A stretch of DNA of 64,000 nucleotides, taken from assembly GCA_018697195.1 (NCBI GenBank), contig CM031858.1:127977133-128041132 (forward strand). The letters are read 5' to 3'. Origin of the DNA: Certhia americana (lineage: Eukaryota > Chordata > Aves > Passeriformes > Certhiidae). Both the position numbers and the translations under genes were made by a program. The notes below the pieces were generated by a model. It had not been told where the DNA came from. It saw only the letters and a program-made list of their open reading frames with translations, and searched no databases. Below, one piece after another: positions 1 through 11,790 of this stretch; the stretch's first letter is position 1, and each line of letters begins with the position of its first letter.

Positions 1-1550
1 TTTTATGGTCTGCAACATTAGTTATTGCTGTTGAATTTTCTTCACTTTCTTTGAGGATGTAGAATCAACTTAGAGCCTTACCCTGGACTCTTTGCCTGCA
101 GTCAGATTCATAACATGAAGTTCCCCTTATTGCATTATGCCATGCATGACTCAGGGTATTTGGTGAATTAAAATCACAGTACTAACAAATTTGCATGGAG
201 AAAAGGCATAATAGTGATACTATGCAATGACACAAAATGAAGACCTCTCACAGGTATATGAGCATGTCCTTAAAAACTGGGAATGAGGAGGGAAAAAATA
301 GCAAAGGAATGTACTGCAGATTGTATATTGTATAGCTCAATATTTTGTAGAATGATCTGGGTTGAAATAGTATTCCTGCATCACAGGACATTTTAAATAA
401 AAGCCATACAGGTTCTGAGCAAAATACTCTGTTAAGTACTATTTTCTAAAAATGGAGCAAGCCCAGCATGCCTGGAACAGTTGCATGAGCAACTTATAAA
501 ACACCAACAGAAAGGCATGGTAAAATCCAATTGTTTACTCAGTTCCATTCTGCTTTGTTCTGCTGTAAGCCCTGTTAAAAGTTGCCAGTAATGAAACATG
601 AGAGACCTACATAAGCCTGGATATAATTCTCATGGAAGGAGTTAAGGAGAATTCTCACTTCAGTTTAGCAAAAACAAGGCATTCACTCATTCATCCTTAT
701 CCCACTGGTTTAACACCTGCAGTATTCCCAAATAATAGACGTGCATTGTGCTCATGCAATTAAAGCAATGTTATAGAGATGGCTGGGGAGTTTAGTGACC
801 AAGCAATGCTATTTTAATTATGTATTCCATTACTGTCCATTGTTAAACAGGAAGCAACATGCAGTCATACAGAACATTTCAGGTGCAAGGCAATACTTTT
901 TAGAAATGACAGATTGAAACTGCAAGGGCACAGAAACACTGTGAATTGTTTCCCTGAGATACTGACATAATCAAGGGACTAATATTCCCTGAAATTACAT
1001 GAAGTGCAGCCAGATACCTGTGAAGTTGCAAAGAGAGGACTGAGTCATTCACAGATCTGAGACTTTGGAACATTTGTGTTTAGGGAAGTCACTTTTACAT
1101 GCCCAGAGAGTAGGTAGGAAAGGAGTATGTAGATTAGATCCTGAATATTTTTATAGTTGGTTGTTTTTCCACTCTCTCATTCACCTTCAAAGAAAATTAA
1201 AGGAGAAGTTTGAGTGATAGTTCTACATTCTCCCTTCCTCCCTTCCTTCTAACCAGACTGTTTGAAGTCCTGGTGGGTGAGGTATTTATGGGTCGTAATG
1301 GGCCATTTGAGCCATTTTTCACTGAATGGAGTTAGGAAATTCATCAGACTTCTAAAGGGCAGCACAGCCTTCATGTTCAGTATGCAACAGCCAGTTAAGA
1401 ATCTTATGAATCTAATGTCAACAGAAGGAGGCAGTAAAGTAAGGTGAAAATCTGGACAGTGACTCTGGAAAAGAGAAAATATTTTAGAAAATATGAGTAA
1501 GATATAGGCATGAAGTTCATACATGCAAAATGGTTGCCAAATAAGGTACC
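1..1550. other. Unannotated AT-rich sequence
   Basis: I see no recognisable gene, RNA or repeat here. A minus-strand reading frame of 155 codons (1249-1716) is hydrophobic, but it has no recognisable motif or domain and starts in ordinary AT-rich DNA. At this composition one frame of that length in 64 kb is not surprising, so I do not call it a gene. A short pyrimidine-rich stretch lies at about 1230-1251. Confidence 0.6.
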
Positions 1551-2103
1551 AAGTAAGAAAATGCCTCAAGGATATAAGATGTAAAGGAATCCATAAGAAA
1601 ACATTCAAATTAGATATTAACCCATTTGGAAACAGTGCAACATACAGAGCAAATAAAATTCCATATGCTATAGGAATAGATGTGATTGAAAATAACCATT
1701 TAAAGGTGCAAGTCATTCACCCATCCAAAAAAGCCTTAAAAAGGAATAGACTCTCCCAAGTTGTCAGACCATCAGCCTCTTCTGAACTCTATCCTTCAAA
1801 GAGAAGTTTCCTTCTCCAAAGAGTGACATATTCTGCTGCTTCAAAGTCAATTCACTGGAATAATTTGTGGGAGCAAAACAAAGAAGTACTGAAGAGCACA
1901 AAAAAAATACAAAAAGCACAAAAGCAAATATTTGTCCCTAAAAATTCTGTGCATCTTGGAAAACTCCATCTATTCCATTTTATTAAAAAAAAGACAATAT
2001 TGGATTTATGCAAAATCAAAACCATTTTTCCTTCCAAAGTTGACAGGTGCTTTCATATTGCTTTTCCAGATGAGAATATTCTGAGAAAAGGTAGTTCTGG
2101 GGG

Positions 2104-2146
<43 letters not shown>

Positions 2147-2153
2147 GAAAATG
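1551..2153 (+). mobile_element. Possible poly(A)-tailed retroposed segment with 13-bp direct repeats
   Basis: The 13-mer AAGTAAGAAAATG occurs at 1551-1563 and again at 2141-2153. The second copy overlaps the last two bases of an uninterrupted run of 39 A (2104-2142). A poly(A) tail followed at once by a direct repeat of the sequence at the 5' edge is the hallmark of LINE-mediated retroposition, so about 1564-2140 could be a retroposed RNA copy. I do not recognise the insert. A plus-strand frame of 207 codons (1523-2146) runs through it and ends in lysines encoded by the A tract. It begins upstream of the first repeat, so frame and insert do not coincide. No AATAAA stands just before the tract, and no TT|AAAA nick site is visible. 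Bird CR1 elements do not leave poly(A) tails, which makes such copies rare in birds. The alternative is a microsatellite-like A run plus a chance repeat. Confidence 0.45.
2104..2142 (+). repeat. Homopolymer run of 39 A
   Basis: This is an uninterrupted run of 39 A directly after a short G run, the longest pure homopolymer in the window. It forms the 3' end of the possible retroposed segment. Its length is likely to vary between individuals and to be error-prone in sequencing. Confidence 0.97.
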
Positions 2154-5100
2154 TGAATATGTAGAGTAGCCACATCTGTATGATGAAACACAGACAAGAG
2201 AGCTCCTACACCCCTATAAAAGTTTGGATGGTGAACAGACAGTTTGGATGATCTCAGAGACATGATGGGGAACTTCTTGGTCCAGTCAGTGCATCAGGCT
2301 TCTCAGTCCCCTACATGTCTTTGAATTTCTCCCAACAGACAACATAATGAAAATGTTGAAGTTCTGGTGGCTATTTCTGCATCCAGTCATTCATATTTAT
2401 TTTATTTATGAGTGAAGGTAGAAATAACAAGTTAGGGGGAAAAGGGAATGGCTCAGCAGTGCAGTCTAAGATCTATACCAATCCCCTGCTTTTAAACAAC
2501 TTTGTTCTCATTTTTGGGTAAGAGAGGCTCAGTCTGGAATTAGAGTTCCTTTCGTGTTTCTTGCTCTGACCCAGTGATTTACCCTCAGTAGGTGTTTCGA
2601 AGTCAGGCAAGTTTCAGCAATTATGCCAAACTGATTTTTCACTACAATTAGATTTGTCTGTTTTCTACCCTACTGACCAGAACTTCGGTTATCATGCACA
2701 ACTTTTATCCTGCATCAACTGTTCCCCAACACAGAAGTGCCTGCATTTTCACTGAGGCAAAGAAAATGTCCAAATAGTTTTATTTTGAAGTTCCAAGGCA
2801 CAAATTTCTAATAAAAGCACTTATTTCAAAGCTAGTCACACAAAGAAGGTATTTCTATGTTTCAGAGGTCTATGAGGCAGTTCAAGATTTGAATCCAAGA
2901 TCCTTCACAGTGGTGAATGCAATTTAGTTTCTCATCATATATAAGACGGTTACTTGCAAAATCCAGTTCCAGATTAGATCTTACTTTCTACATTTTCAGA
3001 TCTTTGTTTTCATCCTTTTAGATTAATCTACACACAAATCTTAAACATGATGACAATATTGCACAAACCTTTTTGAAACCTTAAATTATCAGAACAAACA
3101 CAAGCAGTTGTTACTATCTTTCCAAAGGAAAAAGTCTCTTGAATATTTTGTGATGGATTTACATTATGTTTACTTATGCTAATATCGCCTACTTTCAAGG
3201 ATGTTTGCTTATTATTTTAAAAATGTTTACATATTTTATTAGCTCTCTTTAAAAAATGATCATCATGTCTGGCGGGTAACTCCCACAATAATGTTACAAT
3301 AGAAGGCGACATTTGTAAAACAAAGATTTAAGGCTTTAAGTGCTTTCAAAGATTAGTCTAATTACTTTCATTTGGTGTTTTTCCCATAATTTGAGTTCAA
3401 CCTTTAACTGTAGTCTAGCCAAGCTGTGTGACTTTAACAACTCACTTCTACTAGCAAATAATCTGCAACATGAATTTAAATCTACATTTTTTAAAAAAAA
3501 TTTCATTATTCTATGTGCTTAATCCTGTTGTAAATAAAGGTTCTCCACAGTTTATTCTGCAAAGCTGTCCATATATTTTCCCACAAAAATGACCACAGCT
3601 TTCAGGTATGCAAAATTCATAGATTTTTGGGGGACTGTCAGAAGTTCAGGCTTTCCTCAAGGAAACTCCTTGCCCTCTTCCTGCCAAAGACCCTTCCATT
3701 TTTTCTGACAGAAAGGTGCCAGTAAAGACTTCCCTTCCTGCTTAGAACAGGCAGGAGAAGGTAAAATCCTGTACGAGTCAAGATCCTCCAATCTGGGGAA
3801 TATCCAAAGTATAAACAAAGAGTAGTTCCAGCTCCAAAGATTATCAATAGACATGCCCCATCTATACAAAACCACCCAGAAAAAGATAGCAAGCCTGAGT
3901 CACAGCATTCTTAAATGATTTACAATGCTATGTTGCTCTAAACAGGTACAAGCAAACCAAAAGCATCACAAAATAAAATCCTGCCCCAGCATGCGCATAA
4001 AGCTTGTGAAAAGCAAGATTGTCCTTTCATTTGCAGTAAAACACCTTTCAAGCTAAATTTGTGATTCAAAAAAGATATTTGGACCTCAAATGTGAAATTC
4101 CTATATGATGGAATATGCAAGATTCAATTAAATCCTCTGATGATAAAATGCTTTCAGGCTCTTAGTTTTGTGGTAGCATCCCCAAGTACCAATGCTAGCA
4201 GGTGGTTTTGGAGCTCAGGAAAAGTGATTAAAAGTTCCTTTCAGGTCTTATTCTTACATTTCTGAAACATATGACCTATCCTGACCAATATTCTGCTTCT
4301 TCAAGGAAACCAAAGGCTCTTTGAGATTTGGTTTTCCTTTACTGAACCTCATATATTGAGATGAACACACACCTCTGAATGTTGGGTGAGCAACTCCTAA
4401 GACAGAGCACTGGAGAGCTAGACATGCTGAAGAATTCCAGCCACAAGGATAATTCATGAAATGTGTAGTATGACCACACATAGTAGTGAAACCAAATACC
4501 GCTGTTGTCGGACCACATAGTAGGCACAATTTTGGTAAATAACTTCTCACTGTAAAGCATCAAGCTCATTGCTCACTTTCTCAAATGTCTGAAATGATTG
4601 AAATAGCAAAGATGTAAAACAAAGACATATATAACAGAGCTGATGTACTACCCTATCAACCCTACCACAGGAAATCTTTTCATCAATCTGCGTTGTGGTT
4701 AGATTGCTCTTGACCAGTATCTCTTCTAACACTCAAGTGCTTATGCAGCTGAGTGTTCCCAGAAATGACACAAAGGATTGGATTAGTCCAAGAGACTTAA
4801 AAATGAATTACTAAACATGACTCATTTTATTTTTAATAACCAATTGTTGCTTCCTTCTATTTACAATTTTTAAAAACTACTTGAAGGCATAAGTTCTGGG
4901 TTTACATATTTCCCTGCCTCTCACAAGCACAAGTAACTCTATCCACTTTCTTAGAACAACTCCAGATCTTCATATAAATATTAAAATATACCCTGAAACA
5001 CATCTTTCTTTCATTTATTTTCCCTAGGAAATTTATCAAAGCTGTGGTCAGATGTTTGCTGTGTGATATTCCTAAGAATTAACATGTGGTCACTGTAATG

Positions 5101-6644
5101 CTAATGAGTAATCTGAAAATATGGATTACAATAGAGTATATGCAGTTACTCCAGTGAAAGAAACTTAAAACCGTGTTATCAGATCTCCATTTTATAGTTG
5201 AGCTTCACACTAATACTGCAGTAGGTATTACGGCTGCTAATTCAGAAACTTTTTGGTGCTTCCTCCTGTATATTTTTGCTCAGCTAAACAGTTATCCAAC
5301 TGAAAAATACAGCTTTCTTTGTTTTACAACATTGAAAAAAAGCTTCTCTGAATTTCCTTTATCTTCCTAGACACTGATATTGACATATTTTGTGTGTTAA
5401 TGCACAACTAATATAATTATTGACACTGGTTTGCTAGTCTTTATTCAGATGAACAAAAAATGAGCATTTACATTGTTTCAGTATCATCTTCTGCAAGTAC
5501 ATATTTTCATGTTAAAACTTGAGGGGTTTTCCCAGAAAAAAAAAAAAATCAACAAAAGATCTAATAAAAGAAACAACTATTTTCAGGTAAGACTTAAGCA
5601 CAAAAAATGTAGTCTCGTCCATGCTGCAAGAAGAAGAGCAGAAGGAAAAGGTTGAGGGCCTAAACAACTGGTTTGGATTAGGGGTGCCCAGAAAACTGAA
5701 GTTCCAAAATCACAACTAAGTGGGCCTTTTTCTCTCTCAAGTTTTAGGAATCAAAATGTTCAGAGTTTGCTGGAACCTTCTAAGCTGACTGAGGGCCCTC
5801 TGTAGGTGAAAATCTTCCCCTCCAAATGCCACTCCAACCTTAGGAATTACAGGATGACTGATGGGGTTGGCTTTTATCTCATCTTGGCTGTAAACCAGTA
5901 GTAACTTCTGGATTACAGTTCCAAATGACTTTTCACTCACAGTACTGTACCCACAAGAAATGTTGGTTATGGCACTGAAAGCAGTGCTTACTCTGTATTT
6001 TTCCAGTGCTTTCTCTTTTCTTCACTTACAAGAGATGACATGGACAAAAACTGCAGAAAAACACATTTCTGCTTCCTGAAGCACAGCAGAAGTGATTCCA
6101 CATGAGCAATTACACACTGAGTGATGGAGATGGGGATATGTCAATAGAAGGTGAAGAGAGCTGGGGGGCACTGATTTTGAGTGACAGATTCAGATGGGGC
6201 AAGGACTGAGAGTTGAATGAGTTACCTTTGTGCTAGGAGGTCAACCATTTACTACAGTGTACTTGCTCCTTAGAGGAGATGACAGCTTTGAAAGGATCAG
6301 CAATATATCTGTTAAGTTATAAAAATAGGTGATAAGATCTATACCACAAAAAAATCAAAACTTTTGTGGTTTATATTGACAGTATCCTGACTAGAATTTT
6401 TTTTTAAGATTTGGAAGAAAAATAGGTTTTCCCAGAAATACAATATAATAAATACAGTACATATTAGATTTTTTCCTCTCAAAGGAAAAAGTAGAATTTG
6501 AATTTCATGTCTGTCATGCTCTGGATGACTACATAGCAGCATAAAAATTATTTGATAAACAAACAAAAAAACCCTCACCATAGATTGGGATATAGAATAT
6601 GGGGAATGCAGTTCCTGCCTCTCACAGTTCTTAATTCCATAAGA
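2154..6644. other. Unannotated AT-rich sequence
   Basis: No recognisable exon, RNA gene or transposable element is seen in these 4.5 kb. All reading frames are below 100 codons and overlap each other on both strands, as expected by chance. Small landmarks are a 13-A run at 5536-5548 and TTTAT-rich DNA near 2396-2410. Degenerate old repeats or conserved noncoding elements cannot be excluded by eye. Confidence 0.55.
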
Positions 6645-6746
6645 TTGACAAGATAAATCTTAAAAGGTCTTTTTTATTTCATTGTCTTCATCTTCTTGAC
6701 AAGATAAATCTTAAAAGGTCTTTTTTATTTCATTGTCTTCATCTTC
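6645..6746. repeat. Perfect tandem duplication, 51 bp x 2
   Basis: The 51-bp unit at 6645-6695, starting TTGACAAGATAAATC, is repeated without a single mismatch at 6696-6746. The next bases (TTAACA) diverge from the unit start (TTGACA), so there are exactly two copies. Perfect identity points to a very recent duplication or an assembly artefact. The unit resembles no known element to me. Confidence 0.96.
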
Positions 6747-9700
6747 TTAACAGGAATTGGCTAAGAAGGAGAGGAAATTTGGACATTCATTTCATCAGTG
6801 ATTCAGAGAATCAGTAATGAAAGTAAATGTCTGATGCCAATAGAAAATGTTGCAGCAAATACAGAAACACATATATTAAATACATGCGTGTGATGTCACA
6901 AAGACTTTTCTCTGATAAACTTGCATTTTCCCAATTAAGAACAAAATTTAATTTTGTGCACAAAGTCTGTGTGCACCTCTTTTTTCTCTTCTGGCTTTGA
7001 CATCATTCTGCAGCTCTAGTTATTACTGTGTAATTGTCTTGAAATGTAGTTATTGTTAGGAATCGTTGCAGATGTTCCCTGTGTAATTCAAACTAAATGA
7101 ATATAGAATTAAATTACCAGTGCAAAGCTTTAGCAGGGCAAGTTGCAGCAAAAATGGTAAATTATTCTCTCTCTGTAGAGGAAACTATCCAAAAGTGTAA
7201 TGGGAAGTTAAGTAAGCAGTATTTCTTGCTCGGGAATCCAGAAAGATTCAAAACAGGATGTCAGAGTTAGTGGTGAATAGGTTAATATATTGTCCCCATT
7301 CAAGACATGCAATATTGAAGTACCATTGCTCTGTGACTCTGATTAGGGAGAAGTCAATAAAAATGCACCAGCAGCTGTCTTAAATTTTACTGGGACCTGG
7401 ATTACTACCATGGACCAGAGGTTGTGGTTATTTTATATTATATTCCATGACACCTAGGACTTTCAGTTCTCTTTGGGAAAACTTCAAATATGCTAAAGAC
7501 CCTGATGACTGTGAATACTTCCCCAGCCATCAGACCACAAAGGGCTAACAAGTATCAAACACCTCATTTTGAAGAAAGGATGTGAGCCCCCAGACCTATC
7601 AATCAGACCAGACACACTCTCTACAATAGAAGACAAGCATATTAATAAGCAAGTTATGTAAAATGAGGTGGGAAAAATCAGCATTTCAAGGTGCGTTTCT
7701 GAGCTGGTGTTCCCTTAGCTCTCAATTATGAATGATACTTCCATTCTGTAACTATTCAAAGGCCAACACAGAAATTAAAAGACCATTTTATGGCCTTAAA
7801 GGAGGTATAAACCTAAAACTGAGGGTTCAGTAGACAAAATTGATCAACAGCTTTCAGACAACTGTACATGGATTACAGTACTCAGAGAGAATCAGTGATG
7901 ATTCCACAGCTGCGTGAAATGAGTAGACCATGAATGACCTAGCATCACTTTATTTCTCTTCACAAAACAGACAGAGGCCATTCAATTCCTAATTTTCTGA
8001 AAATGAAGTGTCATTAACATTTGGACAACTCTGGACACTAACTGGGGCCAAACAGCCTGTGTGTGGGATGTTCAATGAATACACCAGATGAAAAATGTGA
8101 TGTTATATGTATCTGGATGAACTTGGTGTTGTTTCAAATAAGCTGAGTTTTTTCTCGTTTCCTTTTTTTTTTCTTTCCCATGACTCTTCTTTGTTTTGAA
8201 TATTTAAACCATGAATTGACACTTGCAACTAGGTCTTTATTTTGTGAACGTAGCTAATACAAACCATAAAATCTGGATTTTTTCCAATGTATTCTTTTTA
8301 TTCCCCTAGAAGTCAGTGATGGCTGTAACAGCTTTCCAGACTTCCCCTGAAATCAGTGAAAAAATATCAACTTAAAAGTATGGAGGTTTTTCTTCTTAGG
8401 GGAAGTAGATGCTACTGGGGTTTTTCTTTGTTGTTTTTCTTTTTAATATGCATTATTCTGCAAAATCTGGATTCTACATTAATTGTTAACTCTTCTTAGT
8501 AAAAATATCAGGATTTTTGTATCTGAATTTGGATTTACAGCCAAAGCAGAAACAAAAGTGTTTCTATTTCCAAAACAAGTTCAACAGATATTATAGGAGT
8601 TACAATACAAGTACATTCATTGAATTATTGACTTTCTCAGGCTGACTATTTGCATAAAAGAGAAGCAAAACAGCTACAAAGTTTGGCTTGAGTTAGATCA
8701 TTAATTCCACCATTAATCCTTTGGATCAGTCAGTCTATAGGGACAGAATGCATATGTTCAGAGCACGAGTTTGGATGATCCACTTTACCTCTCAAGTTCT
8801 TCCCCTCAAGCCACAGGAGATATTGCAGAGCACTGACTTCCAAAGCTGCCCTTTAGCACCTAACCTGTTCTTTAAGATCTCAGCCTCGTACTTCCTTGCC
8901 TTTTAAGCAATGGAGAAAAACGTCTTCTGAAAACATCAACATGCTATTTATTGCTCAAAACCTTAAGGTATTTATTAATACTAAGTGCTGAGTTTCTCCA
9001 AAATCAATTTATTTAACTAAATTTATAGGTTATAAATAAAAATGGAACAACAAATAGGATAATATCTATGTCATGTATCTATGACAAATCATAATAGAGA
9101 AAAGTAACTTTCTTTTTTCTGAATTTTACTTATGCCATTTTAATTAAATCAGCTATTATCAAAAACAGTTTTAAAGTAGCATATATACTAGATAATAAAT
9201 GTTATTCTAGTCCATGCCCCCATGAAACATTCTGCATAGATGCACTAACCTTCCTCCCCAGCATAGGCTGAGTGGGAAGTTCAGTGTGGACCTGCAAAAG
9301 CCTCTAGGGCCATTTTCTTACATAGTTTCAATCTATAACATGCTGTAGAACCAAATCACCTCTTACCTATTCTGTTAATTAAACTTTCTGAAAATGGATT
9401 TTGGTATTAGTATTTTGCATCTTATACCTATCTCTTTCCAGGTTGCAACAATACGTACAACCTCCTTTTTTTCCTAGAGGGTTTTGAAAAAGTTGCAAAA
9501 GTGTTAATGTTTTCCTGAACAATATTATTGATGAAAGTCTGTGTTGATATATCACTGACAAGTTTCATTATTGTCTGTTGTCCTTTAACTTTTTTTCCGT
9601 TTCTTTTTATAAGCATCATCCTCTTTGCCATTAAGATCTAAAAGATGAGTGGTAATCTTTGACCTTTTCCTTCTTCTCTAACACTGCATCCAAGTCTTAT

Positions 9701-10315
9701 CCGTTTCTTCCATCCAATTTTAAAGTCTTCAATCTCTTGAGCAGGTCTTAATAACCAGTAACTAGCAAAATTTTAGTTGAGTCTGCCTTGATGACTCTAG
9801 CCTTCAAATATATCTTATCTGGTGGTTTTATGCCTTGGTTTTGGTTTGGTTTTTTTCCAAATGCTGCCAAAGTGATCCTTCCGTTGCCTAATTCTGATCT
9901 TGTCTTTTAAACACATACTCTGAAGTTTCCAACATTGGTCTCTTTATGATCATTTCTTCCTACTCTATACCACTTTTCCTGATGACCCCACCAATTAAAA
10001 ACAATATTTTCAGGAAAAGTATTCAGAAAAATATTCAGGGTGAGAGAAACTAATGATGAGTAAGACTTCAGTTCAAGAGAATTAAATGCATAACTGCATA
10101 AAGAACTAGTAACTAGTGTTTACATTAAGGCATGTAATTTGGTATCTAGCTGAATCAAAGTCCAAATAATGTAATTTTATCTTATCTTTGTGCAATACAT
10201 CAGATTAACATTTCTAGACTGCCAAGATCATTGTTTGTGTTAAACAAATAACACTAAGCCAGACTGCTACAAATTTTTACTGTGGCACTTTGCACTTAGA
10301 ATATCATCTGTCAAA
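6747..10315. other. Unannotated AT-rich sequence
   Basis: I see no gene, RNA or assignable transposon in these 3.6 kb. Reading frames do not exceed about 70 codons. Several T-rich stretches occur (for example 8161-8172 and about 8420-8445), but no satellite-like array. Confidence 0.55.
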
Positions 10316-10530
10316 AGACTGCTCTCGAAGCACTTTACAGACATTAACTAATTGGGCCTAATGACACTTCTCTGGAAACAATGAAGCGTAATTAATTCCC
10401 TTTTGTGAAAAGGGAATTTCAGGCACAGAGAGGGCAAATGATTTTTCCAAGGTCACAGAATATTGCAGATGTGAGAACAGAACCCAAATCGTCCAACTCT
10501 CCTAGACTGTGATCTAGGCACAGGAACTGA
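10316..10530 (-). repeat. MIR-like (CORE-SINE) relic
   Basis: Read on the plus strand, this stretch follows the reverse complement of the amniote MIR/CORE-SINE consensus. Its order is GCACTTTACAGACATTAACT (matching AGCGCTTTACA...), then a segment matching GAAACTGAGGCACAGAGAGG (here TTTCAGGCACAGAGAGGG), then CCAAGGTCACAG, then AGAACCCAAATCGTCCAACTC (matching the GAACCCAGGTCTCCTGACTC box). The 5' end of the SINE, with its tRNA-derived part, is at the higher coordinates. The copy is old, with many substitutions and a small internal insertion near 10390-10415. MIR activity predates the bird/mammal split, so this may be alignable across amniotes. Confidence 0.82.
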
Positions 10531-11060
10531 GCTATCAGCTGTGGGAGGAGGGCAGCTCTTCCTTTCCTTTCTTTGTTATTACAGAAGTATGGGAAATTAA
10601 TTGCTTTCATTAATTCCACACTAATGGCCTGCGAAGTAACAGTCCATTAGGAAGCAAGCTGTTTGCCTCTCCCAGCACTGCATGTAAACAGCAGTGAAGA
10701 AACTGTGTATTTCCAAGTAATCACTCTGCCAGGGACCATGTATTGTTCATGTTATTCATTTTTATTGATAATGTCATTTACTATTTATTGTAGAGTTGTG
10801 TTTCTAATCCTGTGCATTTGTATTCCTCAGAGTTAAACCTTACAGTGACAAGAAACAGGCCACAAAAATTTCAATTTATGTGTAAGACATATTTTCAAGG
10901 ACTTTTGTAGATACGTAAATTCATGTCTTAGCTTTGTTATAAATTTTGAGAATTTTGTTTTTCAGTTTAGACTTTAAAGTCAGAGCTTTCCCAGCCTTCA
11001 CTGAACAGCTAGAAGAGACAGCTAGTTCCCGTCTGCAAATAACCAGGTAATGCACCATTC
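10531..11060. other. Unannotated sequence
   Basis: No feature is recognised in this spacer between the MIR-like relic and the A-rich tract. Confidence 0.5.
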
Positions 11061-11097
11061 AAAATAAAATAAAATTAAAAAAAAAAAAAAAAATTAA
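11061..11097 (+). repeat. A-rich low-complexity tract
   Basis: AAAAT repeats run into a long A run and then ATTAAAGG. The tract sits about 100 bp beyond the 3' (low-coordinate) side of the probable LTR that follows. I see no direct repeat that would make it a retroposon tail. Confidence 0.85.
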
Positions 11098-11504
11098 AGG
11101 AAGAACAGGAACTAAACGTTTTAGAAGACAGCTTCCCCCTGTTCTCTGTTTAAATCTTCAATGGTCTATGATGATTCCCCTTTCCCTCTACCCCCCCACA
11201 AGCTGCTAGCTCAGATTTAGGGAGTTTTGGGAGAGGGGATCTACAGGATAGGGAGAAGAGATTCAAAAGAGGCCCCTTACCTCAGGATGTATTCCAAATC
11301 TTTATTCTCAATGAAGGGATCTCAGGAAGCAAGGAGGGGGAGCACATGGAGGGAGAGGGGGTTTTATCTCCTTTGGGGTCGGGGTCAGATTACCTGGCCA
11401 AAAGCCATAGGTCAAGAGACAAGGGGCAGGTAAATCAGGCCAGGTTACAGTTTCTGGGGGAGGGTTTTTGGGGAGAGAGCATTCCCAAAAGGGATGCAAC
11501 AGGT

Positions 11505-11522
11505 CTACTCTAATTAGAGTAG
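11505..11522. repeat. Perfect 18-bp palindrome
   Basis: CTACTCTAATTAGAGTAG equals its own reverse complement over all 18 bases. It lies in the U3-like part of the probable LTR, about 140 bp upstream (in LTR orientation) of the TATA-like motif. A dimeric-factor binding site with a TAATTA core (homeodomain-like) is possible, as is chance. Confidence 0.95.
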
Positions 11523-11540
11523 TTGCATAGTTACTATGTT

Positions 11541-11570
11541 ATACACTTATTATAAACAAAATAAGTGTAT
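11541..11570. repeat. Inverted repeat, 11-bp arms, 8-bp loop
   Basis: The arms at 11541-11551 (ATACACTTATT) and 11560-11570 (AATAAGTGTAT) are perfectly complementary around the loop ATAAACAA. It lies 19 bp from the 18-bp palindrome, within the same probable LTR. Confidence 0.95.
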
Positions 11571-11790
11571 GTGATCAGATTTCAAAAGTGATTAGGTATT
11601 GGCAGCTCCTTGGGAGGTCTTGATAAAGACACCTGAGTCCCACCAGATGGAGAACAGACAGGAAATAGGTAGTTCCTAGAGGCACTTCCTTTCATTTCAC
11701 ACAAACTGTCTTCACATATCACTTCTTTTGCCTTGATACTCTGGTAGTCTGTTTTAACTCCTTCTCGGTAACATTGATACAATGAAGTAC

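Larger units (their letters stand above)
11185..11790 (-). mobile_element. Probable retroviral LTR (ERV1-like), minus strand
   Basis: Read on the minus strand, the stretch has the plan of a retroviral LTR. A U3-like part with short inverted repeats is followed by a C-rich stretch and a TATA-like GATAAAAC (11361-11368). About 55 bp further is a polyadenylation signal AATAAA (complement at 11301-11306), then a C/T-rich U5-like end at about 11190-11290. The close TATA-to-AATAAA spacing resembles short-R gammaretroviral (ERV1) LTRs. No gag or pol reading frame lies next to it, so it would be a solo or truncated LTR. I did not find a convincing target-site duplication, so both ends are approximate, and the ERV1 class is inferred from layout only. 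Confidence 0.6.

Noticed and set aside
1249..1716. Minus-strand frame of 155 codons with hydrophobic segments
   Set aside because: No recognisable family, signal or domain. AT-rich antisense frames naturally encode Phe/Leu/Ile, and one frame of this length in 64 kb is plausible by chance.
1523..2146. Plus-strand frame of 207 codons ending in a lysine run as a gene
   Set aside because: The C-terminal lysines are the poly(A) run, no family is recognisable, and the frame starts upstream of the direct repeat. It is reported as part of the possible retroposed segment, not as a coding gene.
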